This document shows, piece after piece, positions 34,721 through 46,734 of a stretch of DNA of 64,000 nucleotides (the stretch's first letter is position 1; each line of letters starts with the position of its first letter). A model generated the notes under the pieces. The model had not been told where the DNA came from. It worked only from the letters and a program-made list of their open reading frames with translations, and searched no databases. The stretch comes from Wolfiporia cocos (Eukaryota > Basidiomycota > Agaricomycetes > Polyporales > Phaeolaceae), in contig JACCLO010000002.1 in assembly GCA_029448655.1 (NCBI GenBank), positions 2,914,001 to 2,978,000 of the forward strand, in the 5' to 3' direction. Position numbers and translations under genes: made by a program.

Positions 34721-35821
34721 GTTGCAAGTTGCTTCTATCGAGTCCGCAGCCGCAGGCGGACGGCCTTTCTCTTACCAGTTTACCCTGTTAGACCCTTGTA
34801 CGACATCGCTACCCTCCACGATGCAACGCAGGCGGTTTCGTTGTCGGAGGGTCTGGTTGTCATGCACTCATGGCCGAAGCCCTTTGAGATTCGTTCCAGC
34901 CCCCGCCACAGAGCGCGACAGCCTCGCGTCTTCGCTGCGATCTCTGCATGCATGTTTTCAATCCCCTGACGTACTATGCAGTATGTCATATTGCTATGCA
35001 AATTTCGCCCACGATCTGCGGTCTTGTTCAGGGTCGCAAGTCAAATCTTGCGTCTCCACCGACGGTGGAGACCGTTCCTTGCATATGTCGCCCTGTGGCA
35101 CGATATGCAAGTCGTGCGCACTGATCCGTGGCTCACGGAAGGACCGATTGAGCTGACCCACAGTGTACAATTCCTGACGAGATTATCAGGATGGTCGTTC
35201 CCATCACGCTCCGAGGGTGATAGCACTTCAGGGTTATGAGTCTTCTGTCGGTGTGCAGCAATGCAATAATCGCTCGGGGTACGCCCGGCGGAAGTGCATA
35301 AATCGTACTTTTGTTGAGCCACGTTCGCCAAAACAGAAGTTCATGTTACGGCACTTGTCCACGTTAACGTGTCAAGTTAGGGACCGGTTGTAATCTAACT
35401 CCTTGGCGCTTAAGATCCCGCTCCTGTAGACCATCGGTCTCGCGCGGAGGTAAACAGTATAGACTAAAGGAGAGACGGGAGACGACTGCAACATGTCCAC
35501 CGCCGAGACTCGAGAACGGCGGCCATAGCTACAGCCATAAGGGTTCATTAGCACGCAGTCAGAGACGCATCAGTGTCACGGCCACTTGCGAGCATCAGGT
35601 TCTCAGAATTTCATCTCATCAACAAGAGGTCGCTGTAATCTTCCGATACTTGTTTCTTGAGACCGCCAGGCGAGGAGTGCGGCGGAAGAATCGAGATGGC
35701 ACTCACGTGGCTGGCGATCAGTCGATCGCATCAATTGCCATCAGTCGCCAAATTTGGTCCCACGTTCCTCTGCGGAGATCCATCACGCTCGCGACTCGTC
35801 GCGAAATCGGCCGCCGCATAG
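34721..35821. other. Intergenic stretch of about 1.1 kb
   Basis: No supported gene. A plus-strand frame around 34795-34970 reads LYDIATLHDATQAVSLSEG and looks protein-like but stops and has no splice partner I can trust; it may be a decayed fragment. The promoter of GPI2 lies at the right end. Confidence 0.5.
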
Positions 35822-36988
35822 ATGGCTCAGGAGAATTGGGACCATGACTGGGAAAGGCTCCTCTGGAAACAGAAGTCCTATCCGGATAATTTTGTCCCCA
35901 AGTCGTTTCTTTCGTCTCTGAGGCAGAACCGTACGCTTTAAGTCTGGATACTTGATCACAAGCTCGACTAACACAATTTACAGCAAATTTCAGGCCGTAT
36001 ACATACCTGCAATTGGTCATATCTGCCTGTGCCATCACACAGCACTTGTCCACCATTATCATATTCCTGGATGTGTTTGCGCGCCTATACGACGGTGCTT
36101 TAGATGCTCGTATTCTGATCTGGGCATCGGTGCTTAGTTTTGGTGTAGGGTTCGCCTCGGCGAGTCTACTTGATCTACGTACGGATCATATAGCATCACT
36201 GACAGGGAGCAGTGAGTACATCCCGAAAAGTTACTGATCTCTGTCACTCACCAATTATAGAAGCAAAGACAGTCAAGTCCTCCATTCTGGTGTTCTTGGC
36301 CTTGATGTCTTTATCGCCGGTCTTGAGAACGCTAACGGCGGCAACGTCATCTGACTCGATATGGGCGTTGTCTGCATGCTTGTTCATGTTGAACGCTCTC
36401 CTAGCAGACTATACTGCACTTCAGCCTGAGCTACATCGTCACCGAAGGCAAGCGTCTTAAGAGGCCCATTAATGACGCTTGGTGACCGTTGACAACGATA
36501 GGCTGACATCAGTCTTGTCAATGAATGCCGCAATATCATCTGCAGTTGTGTTGGCTTCACGGCTGCCAAGTGATCTGGCGGTCTTCGCGCTCTTACTGAT
36601 GGCGATACAACTCTTTGCACTATTTCCGCTCCTACGCCGCAGACTTCAAGTAATCTCCGTTTGTGTATATGATGTCAAATATGTATATACTGACAGGTAG
36701 CACAGACCTGCCCAGTCCTTGTGCAGATTTTGATTACAATGGCGCTTGGCGGATCATCTCTCGCCTTGACATTTCCGCTTTCAACACCGGCTACCATCCT
36801 CATAATAGCGTCATTCATTTTCGTGACGTTTGTTGCCCCTGGTGTCCTCGTCTGGGCCCAAAAGTACAAAAAGTAAGTTCCCCGAGCTCGTGCATCTAGC
36901 GCGTTAATGTAACCGTGCTTCTAGCGAGATCAGAGGTACCTGGGATCCGGCAGTGCCCAAGATCAACAATGCGGCAACGTTCTCATAA
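35822..36988 (+). CDS. GPI2: GPI-GlcNAc transferase subunit Gpi2 / PIG-C
   Basis: Membrane subunit of the complex that adds N-acetylglucosamine to phosphatidylinositol, the first step of GPI-anchor synthesis on the ER. Six exons: 35822-35930, 35984-36211, 36261-36453, 36502-36649, 36697-36872 and 36925-36988, giving 305 residues. The start NWDHDWERLLWKQKSYPDN, then SLRQNPNFRPYTY and the conserved LTSVLSMNAAISSAVVLASRL are diagnostic. About eight hydrophobic segments follow one another, and the C-terminus reads WAQKYKNEIRGTWDPAVP. The donor of exon 3 (GTCTTA) is the weakest junction. Confidence 0.93.
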
Positions 36989-37861
36989 ACGCGTCGCGCC
37001 ACGTTGTTATGCTCTTACCCACACTCATCCATGCGGCGGAGATTGCGCGCTCAGAGATTGAACGCATCGCTCATGGTATTTTTTATGTCTATGGTCTGAT
37101 GCTCATGATCATGTCTCATATGCCAATTGGCTAGTACGCTACACGGCGGAAGGATCATAACCGATTCTTTCCCGTCGGCCTGGCCGAAGACGAGAAGGCG
37201 ATGTGCATCTTGAGGAGTCTTGGTCCGTGAGCCGCTGGTGGTGTCATGCTATGCCATCCCGCGCAGAGCCTTCTGACCTCCTCAATCGAGGCCATTTCTT
37301 GTTCTTGCGTCTCACGTTCGGCTCTGACTTCCATTCAGACGATTGGATCCAGTGAAGCCTTCGATCAGAATTCGTTCATCGTAGTGGGGCGCCGCGCATC
37401 CCGGCAAGCATTGTGTGCGATATCTAATCACAATTTGCATCAGGGTGTCTCGCAGTGCTATGTAGCATTGAGCTGTACATAATCATTGTGGGGAGTTCAG
37501 AAGCTCGCTTCATGTACGTTGGTCGCAAATCCGAACAGATGAACGATTGAGCGCTCGCTATCGGTACGGGCGCAGTTCGAACTTTCCTTGCTTCCTCGTC
37601 TATTCCTCCGCCACACCAAATATGTGATACGCCGGCGTAACGTTGTTCTGAAAAAGGATAGCATGGTTATATATCTGTGGTATGCCATTTTACAACAAAG
37701 TAAGGTATAATACAGCGCAATGGTATACTACATGAAGGATAAGTCAGACGGTCAGCGGTAGCAATAAGTAGCGATGCAGAGCGGGGGAACATCTAACGAC
37801 AGTCCTAGAGCAAGGCAAGAAGACCGTGAGTACAATACATGGATTCTAGGATGTTATATAA
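36989..37861. other. Convergent intergenic stretch of about 870 bp
   Basis: Lies between GPI2 and the 3' end of the bZIP gene. Only short frames without motifs; no repeat seen. Confidence 0.55.
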
Positions 37862-39394
37862 TCATGAGAGCATATTGTCATCGTCGGCGATCAGCCTGGG
37901 CCGCTTCGCAGCGTTTCCGACGGCCAGGCCCATACCAATACCTCTGGCCTCAAGGGCCTCCACGGCTGCCTTGGCAGCTCCCTCGGACGTTTTCTTACTG
38001 CGGGTCCGCGTCCGGCGCAAGGCGCCGAACGCCTGAGCTTTGATGACAGCGAGCGTGCCGCAAATCGGAGGCGGACCCGGCGACGGCGAGCGTGAGACGC
38101 GCGTCGACGGGGCTTCGCTGTGTGGGCGAGATCGATTGGAATACGTGTACGAGTTAGCCTCGCTGTCGTCGCTGTCGCGCCCGCCAGAATCATTATCGGT
38201 GCGTGAGTACGACGAGAGAGCTTGTGCCATGGGACGATCTGTAAGGATGTTCGGGCGGCCTTGCATTCGGTAGCGGGCATCGCGACCGGGAGGCGCGACC
38301 TGGATGTTGGCGGTACCGCCGTGCAGCGTGAGCTGCGGGCCAGGTAATTGTCGCCGATACGCAAATTCAGGCCGGTCTTGCACACCCGTGCCTTCTGGGA
38401 ATGTGAAAGGGAAAGAGCCAGGAGCGAGCGATGTGGTGGATGAGGAAGTAGATGTCGGCGTCGACACCGCCGGAGAGATCGATCGGCTAGATGGGAGCAT
38501 ATACTGGCCAGGCGAGTTCAGTGATGAGAATGCTAGTTTTTGTTCATCAAGTGGAAACGATGTGGAGTATGAGAGCTCAGACGAGGTGAGCGTCGGTGAC
38601 TCGACGTAGTTCGGAGAGTGTGACGAGCTGCCGCTGTCGAACATTTCACCCGGGGAGCACGTCTGTTCCGGCGGTACCCAGGCTGTGTCGCGTGCGGCGT
38701 TGTCCATCGGATATGGATATTGGTCGTATCGGGGCATCCTCTGCGCCTCAACCTGTTGCTCCGGAGGCGTATCTCCATCCATACTGCTCGCGAAGGTGAG
38801 CGCGGGAGATCGCTGGGAAAAATCCTGGCTCTGCGTCGGATGGTAGAAGGTGCCTCCCATTGAGGCAGGCTGATCGCCACCTGTTGGGTAACGCAAGGCA
38901 TTGTCGTAGTGGTGGCCCATGTTGGCCGAGTTCATCTGCGGTGCCACGACGCCCGATGACGGGCGAGCGGAGTACATGGGGTTAGCAGAAAAGTCATTGG
39001 ACTGTGGATTGGGGTTGGCCTGTCGCCTTCCCTGCATCATCTTCTTCCACGCTCGGTCTCGTTCCTTGCCTTCCTCTCTCATGCGAGCGATCTCGAGGCG
39101 CAGCTCTGCGTTCTCGATCTTTGCCTCTCGACATGAATCCTGGAGTTGGATGACCACGGCTTCGAGATTGGTAACTGCGTGCCACCGAGATACGTAAGTA
39201 TCTCCTGGTTACGTGGCAATGAGCCGAGACCAATATATACCTGTCTCCTCGAGGGTAGCAATGTAGTTAGCGCGTCGTGCGCGGAAGGCAGCCTGAGCGT
39301 CGGCATTTTTCTTCTTCCTGAGAGCCGCCTCCGACAGATGGCTGGCGTTATCGTCGGAGCTGGCTTTGGACTGAGTAGGAGAATTCGGGGGCAT
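37862..39394 (-). CDS. bZIP transcription factor
   Basis: Exons 39394-39241 and 39174-37862 give 488 residues. The basic region NADAQAAFRARRANYIATLE near residues 29-48 and the following leucine zipper (VTNLEAVVIQLQDSCREAK, then ENAELRLEIARM) form a standard bZIP DNA-binding unit; the intron interrupts it after EET, as in related fungal genes. The rest is low-complexity: Ser/Pro/Gln-rich, probably a regulatory or activation region, with an Arg/Ser-rich part and a C-terminal AKRPRL nuclear signal. An upstream in-frame ATG exists, but the chosen start gives the typical MPPNSPTQ beginning. The target genes cannot be told from sequence. Confidence 0.9.
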
Positions 39395-39888
39395 CAGAGG
39401 TAATGGTTGAGTAAGGATTGGATCAGAGCGCGGTATAAATTGGCATGGAGAGAAGGGCCACGGACGGAGGGCACGAGGAAAGAGTCTCTGCTCTGGCACC
39501 GGTAACGCGGCAGGGAGATGATTTCTATTTCCTGCGGAGTCACGCCGACGAGGCCAGCAATTTCATTAGCTGATCCTCTTTGTGCTGGTTCCCATCAGCG
39601 AGCCTAAGCCACATTTCTCCAGCACAGGCCCGACATGCCGAGGCTGCAAATGCAAGGTGCGACCCGGCCGCGTGGGCCCTCGAGCGGTGCACAAGCCCCG
39701 TGTGACCCTCCGCGTCTCCCCCGGCTGCCCTCTCGCCGCAGTCCGCACGCGTCCGTGCGCTGTGGCAATGAGCGCAACACTCTCCAGCTTTATTCCTATT
39801 TTCCACCCGCTATCGTACACGCCCGCCCGTCGTGGCCGGCCATGAGTGCATGCCGGCCGATCAATTGCTTCCGCCAACTGCGCCGCCA
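39395..39888. other. Region between the bZIP and APC4 genes
   Basis: About 490 bp on the promoter side of the bZIP gene and the 3' side of APC4. It is GC-rich, with overlapping frames on both strands of up to about 107 residues and no motif. A TATA-like ATTTATACC on the minus strand at about 39430-39438 is close to the bZIP start. Confidence 0.5.
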
Positions 39889-42800
39889 TCAGTCCTCCGC
39901 CGGCGACATCTCATCCTCCTCTCCTTCCATATCCAGAATTTCCAGGGCCAGCCCTTCGCTGTCCAGAACACAAGCGACCCGCCGGCCGACCCTTCCATTC
40001 ACTGCTAGTGACACCCGGCCTTCCCGACAGCCTACGAGTGTGCGGGATTGCATGATTGGCGCGGGCACTGAACTTAACTGATAAAGAATAAATAGCGGTG
40101 AGTTCGCCGTACCCCGCGCCTTCTCGCCAGTGGAGCCTTCACACATACCTGTCCATCTTTCAACCGTTGGAATACCTCGAACGCCACGGCTTCCCTGGCA
40201 GAGTCTGTTACGTATTTTTCCAATTGTAACGGCTCGAATATCACATCAGAATAGCCGACAGTCGCGATAGAAGCCGGCCCTAATCCATGATGAGCACCGC
40301 ATTCAACGCCGTACTGACCAACACTCACCACGCGCTTCGTCAAGGCGGTAGACGACCACCATGATTCGATCGTCAAAGAAGTCTGCGTCCAGTAGGTTAA
40401 AGGGCACCGTCGCCTCGTTTCCGTTTGGCTCCGCTACACAGCACTCAAGTACCGCGACGCTGGCATCCAGCGGCAATGCAGCTGTATGAGGACCATGATG
40501 CATCCGGACCACAATCACTGTGCCAGCACAGACTCGGTGAAACGCTGTAGCCGCCACATACAAGCGAGACACACATACGGTAAGACTTGTCATCAACTCG
40601 AGGCATATGCATAGCCAGGTACTGTGTAAACGTCCTCGCCTGTGTATTCGGTCAATGGACAATCGCGTAAACCGTGCGCCGCGTACTCACCCGGCTGCTG
40701 TCTGGCACCGTGCGTTCTCGGATCATCGACGGTGAGTACGCCTCAGCATGTTCTGTGCGAGCCTTGTCCCGGCCTTGCGTGAGGTTCTCGGGCGTGAGCA
40801 TGGAGGCCGAGCGTCCAGTGGCACCGGCCGCATCTGCAAAGATTCGTTGACAGCGCGCGGCCAATTCCTGAATTAACGAGTCCAGATTTCTATCTAGATG
40901 CGAAAGATCTTTCTGCTTGACGTCCTGTACGAGGCCAGGGACGGTGCTTAGCAATACACTGCGTGCCAACACGTGCAACTTACGGATTGCCAGGCCATTT
41001 GCTGCTGATCTCTCAGGACGCCACGAGCTTTCTGCATCATGGCTTTCAGGTCTTGCTTCCTTTCAGGAACGCCAAGGTCGTGTGGCAAGAACCCCGGGAC
41101 AGGGCCCATGAACCATTTATCGATTGAGCTCACGACCAGCCCCGACATAAGGTAGTCGTTCACTTCCAGGATGTCGTGTCTGGGAATAGGCTGATTATGA
41201 GCATCGGACGGTGTATTTGCGCGCAAGGTTTCTGCAATGGTAGGACATTTGTCTGCGAGTCATAATCAACGGTGAGCTGTGACTTACCATATCTGATCCA
41301 GCTAGTGAATTCGGCAAAGCGCAACATTTCCTTTCGCGCGGTTGCTGCCAGCCAAGCCGCTATGACGATTGCACGACTGGCCAGATCCAAACAGCTGTTC
41401 ACCTGTGAAACGTCGATCCCACAGAATTCATACTGAGGCCTATATGCAGTCTAAGAATCAGCAGAGTCTATGGGGAATGTGAGAATAAATGCACAGTGAA
41501 GCCCATCCAAGCATCTCTTCCATGAGCACGTGTATTCGCTGACAGGCAGGTGCGACTTTTTTCTCGGCGCTGTCCCGCAGCTTAATCAGTGCCTCAATCA
41601 TTGTTGCTTCCCACTTTTGCAAACTCTGGGAGAACCGGTGAGAAACTATGCCACAGAACATAATGTGGACCAACCCGTTCGCTCATATGTTCTCCGCTGC
41701 CAAGGAAATCACTTAAGGTGTCTGAAAGACGACCCGTTGTGAGCAGGCTCGTCAGATCCAGCATTGCATTGGTGCTATTGTCTGCAAATGGGCTTCAGAG
41801 TAATGCGGTCAACATAGGTCAAGAGGGGACTCACTACTGTCAAATGCGGCGCCTCTTGATTCGAGGCTCCGTATCCATTTGGGTCCAAGTTCCCGAGCAC
41901 CGTTGTGGGTATCGGATCCGAACCAAATGCCGCGCATTTCCTTGATTACACGCATTGCATACCACACCAGGTCTCGCACGGAGGAGGATGTCCTCGCGAC
42001 GTCGCGCACATGTCGATGTAGAAGATGCGGCAATTGTACGAGGAATGGTCGAACAGCCGTCGCCTTTACGGGTTTCGAGAATTGAGGATGTGCAAAGAAT
42101 AGATCGCCATCCTTATACAGAGACGCCATTGAGACGCCACGCGATGTCACGATTGCACCGAGTGGGTATTGGCCATCCAAAAAGCAATATATGTTCCCCG
42201 AGTCATCGGATGTGACCAACGTGCTATCGATATTTGCGTCATCGGCCACATCATGTTCCTCGCCAGGTCGAGCCTGACTACTTGGCTGAGACGGCTGTAT
42301 CGATGCGGCCAATGGATCTGACGGCAGAGTTGGCCACGAGGAGATGACTGACGGCAGCGTGACTGTGGCTCCGCGAGCTTGTGTACCATCAAATCCAAAT
42401 AGATCTGTGGAACTAACAATGTGGTGAGCACTTCAACACCGCATTGCAATCTATGAAGCGTACGTCAACGTTTGAGATTCATCTTGCAGAGGATCCAGAA
42501 GTGGCTGGCGTCTCAGAATTGAGTGAGCAGAGCCTGTCTTCATGAAAAGATGTCACGTTAGAGGACCAGTCATGTTGTGCAAGGCATGATTGACTGCCTA
42601 CAATATCAATCCCTCGCTTGAAGATATCCGGAATGCTATTCTGGTCTTCCTTCTTCTCGTGCTTAAACCACCAGATAGCCGTCAACTTGGGTGACTTGCG
42701 CGTGCCAAATGAACTTGATGGAGCAACAATAGGCAGCGCCTGCTCTTGGTGACCGTCCTGGATTGAATGTACAGTTATCCTGGGAGGCTCGTGAGCCACA

Positions 42801-43102
42801 GCAAGTGTCTGGCCTGCACATGTTCAACGATCGTATGGCGTCCGGAAAGAGGGCGCGTGTCACTCACCATCTGGGCTCCAGGTAACTCCTACGACGACGT
42901 CTCTGTTGGAATGACCGTCATGGTCAAATCCTACTTCCCACTTCTTGGATCCGTGCATCTTCCATAGGCTTAGCCGGTCTTTGCCACCCAGTCGTGTAAT
43001 TACCACAACCAAATCTTTGTCCGGACACCATGAGTTGGGAAATATCCGACCAATAGTAGGTAGAGGTATCGAGGCGAGGGATGCAAACGAATTGGACGTC
43101 AT
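39889..43102 (-). CDS. APC4: Anaphase-promoting complex subunit 4
   Basis: Scaffold subunit of the APC/C ubiquitin ligase that drives mitotic exit. Thirteen exons: 43102-42868, 42813-42602, 42537-42464, 42412-41835, 41781-41675, 41625-41495, 41439-41288, 41231-40991, 40946-40691, 40639-40579, 40517-40329, 40279-40149 and 40077-39889, giving about 851 residues. The N-terminal WD40 part shows CPDKDLVVVITRLGGKDRLSLWK and VTWSPDGQTLAVAHE. The central APC4 long domain shows QKWEATMIEALIKLRD, DLASRAIVIAAWLAA, EVNDYLMSGLVVSSIDKWF and HLDRNLDSLIQELAARCQRIF. The C-terminal part shows LLDADFFDD and REGRVSLAVNGRVGRR. The 40947-40990 junction is only in frame with a GC donor (TG|GCAATC); the nearby GTAAGT would shift the frame. 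Confidence 0.9.
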
Positions 43103-43360
43103 CGACAGCTCTGGCAGATGCTACAATGCCGGTGCTAGTCTTCAGAGTATTCAAGCCAGAGTAGGTATTCCCTGGCTTTAGTATGTCAATGAAAGCAATA
43201 CATTGTCCACGGGAGAGAGGCATATACGTCTGGCTCAGACTTGCCGTGCGTTGTGGCTACTGCGACATACTAAATACTAATAACGCGCGGCGCGTCGCCT
43301 CGCGTTATGTCACGCGTCGCATTGCAAGAAGTCACATAGTGACTCAATGCTACACCGAGT

Positions 43361-43395
43361 ATCACGCATCACGCATCACGCATCACGCATCACGC
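43361..43395 (+). repeat. Five perfect tandem copies of a 7-bp unit
   Basis: The unit ATCACGC is repeated five times without a mismatch. It ends 11 bp before a perfect palindrome. Likely a minisatellite seed; the unit is not a codon multiple. Confidence 0.9.
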
Positions 43396-43406
43396 TCGAC
43401 ATCCCA

Positions 43407-43434
43407 TGGCACCCTCTCCATGGAGAGGGTGCCA
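43407..43434. repeat. Perfect 28-bp palindrome
   Basis: The left arm TGGCACCCTCTCCA is followed directly by its exact reverse complement TGGAGAGGGTGCCA, with no spacer. It lies 73 bp beyond the DRS1 stop codon, so transcripts of that gene could fold it into a strong hairpin. Confidence 0.9.
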
Positions 43435-43507
43435 CGCGCAGCAGCATCTCGCAGATCGGTCCCTTATCCCAAGCATGGAAACTGATACATACACAAAATC
43501 AAGCCGA

Positions 43508-46189
43508 TTACTTATGTTTCCGCTTTGCGCCTTTTTTCTTCCCCATGCCGCCAATCGCATCGCCCTTCTTCGCCCGCACACCCTCCTTTGATGTCCGCTG
43601 GCCCATATCCTTGTCGAAAGCGCCACCTACACGGGCCGACGCTTTCCCACGCAACTTCCGCTCTTTTGCCTTCTCTTTGACGGAAGGCATGCGCTTCTCT
43701 GGCTCACCAATCTTCCCAGGTCTCGCAGCCTTCTTCGCTGAGCGGACTGCCGCACGGATCGCACCACTCCCGGCGTCGTCATCATCTTCCATGGCCATCT
43801 TCCTACGCTTCGCCCGTCTGGATAATCCCGCATACTTGTCTCGTTTCGGCTGTGCACGATGAACGTCACCAGGCGAAACTAATTTGAGCACGCGTTCACT
43901 GACCTTGTCATCCCCTTTCTTCTCCTTCCCTTTACTTGCGGCGCTCGTCCCAGACTCGTATTGTTGTTTGCTCAGCGCTGCGGCATTACTTAGACAGAAG
44001 TGTGATACGATGGATGATGCGGGCTCACCCTCCGCCTTAGCCTTTTCCTTGCCCGTTTGGAACCATGTCCGGGCTGGACGAGAATAGATTTCCGCCTCGT
44101 GTTCAATCATGTTCTGTCCCTTCTTCAGTTCCATCTCGGCTCGGCGGAGCTGGAACGATTAAAGTCGGCAACCGTTTCAACAGTGGAAGGCCCAGAGCAT
44201 ACCTGCTTCTCCTCCTTCTCTTCCCGGAGGACCTCGGCAATATCCTTCTTGAAACTGTCAAGTTTGGTCGACCACTTCGCGACCGCTTCCGCCGGAATCT
44301 GGCGATGCCGGACGGAATCATCGGCCGTAGCGTGCTTGATGGCAGCCTTGAGCATCTTGCGATCGGCTTCGCCTACCAATGTCACCGACCGTCCCTTCTT
44401 GCCGGCACGCGCCGTGCGGCCGACACGATGCAAATACTGTGCGAGCTGCGAAGGCATATCGTAGTTGATAACCGTCTCAATACCCTTAATGTCCAGACCG
44501 CGTGAAGCCAGATCCGTCGCCATCAAGAAGTCGACGGCTCCATCCCTAAATTGCTGAAGTGCCCTGAGACGCTGTACAGCCATGAGTTGTGTTCGTTCTA
44601 TGGCAATTTTCGTGCCTCACCTGCTCTTGGCTGAGATCGCCGTGAAGTTCATCAGCCTTCATATCCAGCAAGCCGAATACAATGCGCATCTGATGCGCAA
44701 GCTTTTTGCTTCGGAAGAATATAATGACACCCGACTTGAACGTCCGTTTGCATAGGGCCACTAGCAATGCTGAGCGCTCGGATTCCTTCCCGGCCCGCAC
44801 ACGGACGAACTCCTGCACCAAACCCCGGGCGGTGGCACGCTTCGGGTCGACGAACAGTCGTACAGGCTTGTTCAAGGACATTTTAACTAGCTCGTCGACC
44901 GAGTCCGTCATGGTAGCAGAGAAGAGCATTGTCTGGCGAGAAGTCGGACACGATTTGATAATCTCTGTCAGCTCGTCAGCAAACCCATCTGACAACATTC
45001 GATCTGCCTCGTCGAGGACGAGGATATCGAGGGCATCCAGGGTGAACGTATGTGAATTGTGTATGTGGTCAATGAGACGACCGGGAGTGGCGATGATGAC
45101 ATCAGGCCGCGTCCGCAGAGTTGCTTCTTGCGCTTTCACAGAGAGACCGCCTGATTTGCTGCCAACGTTAACATCAAGGACATTCATAAAGCAGTTGATA
45201 CTGACCGACAATGAGACTGAAGCGAATATCCGTATGCGCGGCTAGCTTAGTGCCGACCTCAAAACATTGCACGCCCAGTTCTCGAGTTGGAACAAGAACA
45301 AGACAGCGTGTAGCAGCAGCCTTCTTGCCTCTATCGCGATACATGAGTCGTTCCAGCATAGGGATGATGAATGCTGCAGTTTTTCCTGAACCTGTGACAG
45401 CGTTCCCGACAACGTCTTTGCCGAGGAGAGCGACGGGGATAGTAGCTGCTTGGATTGGTGTAGGCTTGATAAAGCCAAGCGAAGTTATCGACTTGATGAT
45501 TGGTCGAGAGAGATTCATAGTGAGAAATGACGAGTGCTCTTCTGAGGGTGCGACGTCAGATGCGAAGAAAGCGGCTTTCCGTTCCTTTTCAGCTTGTGTC
45601 TCCTCCTCCGACTCGTCGTCTGAGGACGATTCTTCCTCTGCCTCATCAGTTTCATGCACACCACTGTACACCGCGCTGTCCGCCTCCAACTCACCCTCCT
45701 CAGATGAGGCCAACGGGTCTTCGTCATCATCGCTCTCGGGAACCTGGTCCGCGAAATCCTCATCTTCATCGGCACTCGTCTCGTCATGCAGGCTAGATCC
45801 AGCCTCACCACTTGAGTCTTCACTTGAGTCCTCGTCATGCTCGATCGTATCCCGCTTGCGTTTTGTTGATGCCGACTTGAGTTTCCGCCTTTCAATAATG
45901 TCGTCAACGGATATTGGAGCCTGGCAAGCCTCGATGAATGCAGAACAACAATAGTACATGTGTATGAGCATACCGGCTTTGAGCCACTCTTTACCAGGTC
46001 CTCCACATCTAATCTATCCTCGAGGAAGTCGGCATATGGATCTCCAGAGAGGTCGAAGACAAAGTCGGGATTCAATTGCGCCTCGTCTGCGTTTTTGTTC
46101 TGCGTGGGTTTCGCAGACTTCGTCGCTACTGGGGGTTGGTCCTCTGCATCAGAATCAATGGTCATGACAAAGTCGCCGAGAGGAGCCAT
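43508..46189 (-). CDS. DRS1: DEAD-box RNA helicase Drs1 (DDX27)
   Basis: Nucleolar ATP-dependent helicase of 60S ribosomal subunit assembly. Exons 46189-45974, 45920-45206, 45150-44621, 44571-44203, 44149-44029, 43977-43892 and 43849-43508 give 792 residues. After a very acidic N-terminus come the Q motif (GFIKPTPIQ), motif I AVTGSGKT, Ia PTRELG, II DEAD ([10 protein letters not shown]), [28 protein letters not shown] and [12 protein letters not shown]. The C-terminal [20 protein letters not shown] segment is Drs1-specific, and the tail is strongly basic ([11 protein letters not shown]), a nucleolar signal. Start [14 protein letters not shown] is preferred over an upstream in-frame ATG. Confidence 0.95.
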
Positions 46190-46734
46190 GGCTACACCAG
46201 TACCGATCGAAATTGGCAGAGTGAGCAGGATGGCGCCAGTGCGCGCGTTCAACGAAATTTCGCCCACCGATCGTGGGGCGATCTGAGATTGACTATGTCA
46301 CGCATGTGACGTAGCGCGTCAGATCCGATCTATCGCGTCCGCCGCGACGCGTCTCCTCGAGACCTATGTAGCGGGAAAAGAGAGATCCACACTGCAATCA
46401 AATCAGATGTTCCTTTAAGACTTTACCACTTGCACATTGGATGAGCTAAAATCAGGGATCTTTATAAAATTCTTTGTGCGTAAGATCGTAAAGCAAAGTA
46501 ACGTAGAAACGACGGTGTAACATGAGGTTCTGCTGCTTTGGTGTTCCACTTGAATGTAGCAGGCTGATTGTAGTGTACTAAATGAATATGTGCCTTGTGC
46601 AAGCGCACAGACAGCGAGCATAGCATCGTCGATGATAGTGAGTACAAATCCACGTAGGTACAGTATAGATATGGTGTAATCAAAGCAAGCTCGGGCGCAA
46701 TCATGCAGGCAGACAGACACAGCATATCTGCAGG
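46190..46734. other. Intergenic region, DRS1 promoter / RasGEF 3' flank
   Basis: About 545 bp, AT-rich between 46390 and 46680. No gene seen; a 101-residue minus-strand frame has no motif. Confidence 0.55.

Larger units (their letters stand above)
43103..43507. other. Region between APC4 and DRS1 with repeats
   Basis: About 405 bp that holds the APC4 promoter, a CG-rich segment near 43285-43325, a 7-bp tandem repeat and a perfect palindrome (separate entries), then the 3' flank of DRS1. Confidence 0.6.

Noticed and set aside
34632..35156. 174-residue plus-strand frame
   Set aside because: It begins as readthrough of an SVIP-like intron; splicing to WD-stop at 34712-34720 fits the family better.
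39566..40081. Overlapping frames on both strands near 39.6-40.1 kb
   Set aside because: GC-rich sequence leaves frames open on both strands; the 3' exon of APC4 explains the right part and no motif supports the rest.
43331..43343. GTCACATAGTGAC inverted repeat
   Set aside because: Arms of five bases are expected by chance often in 64 kb.
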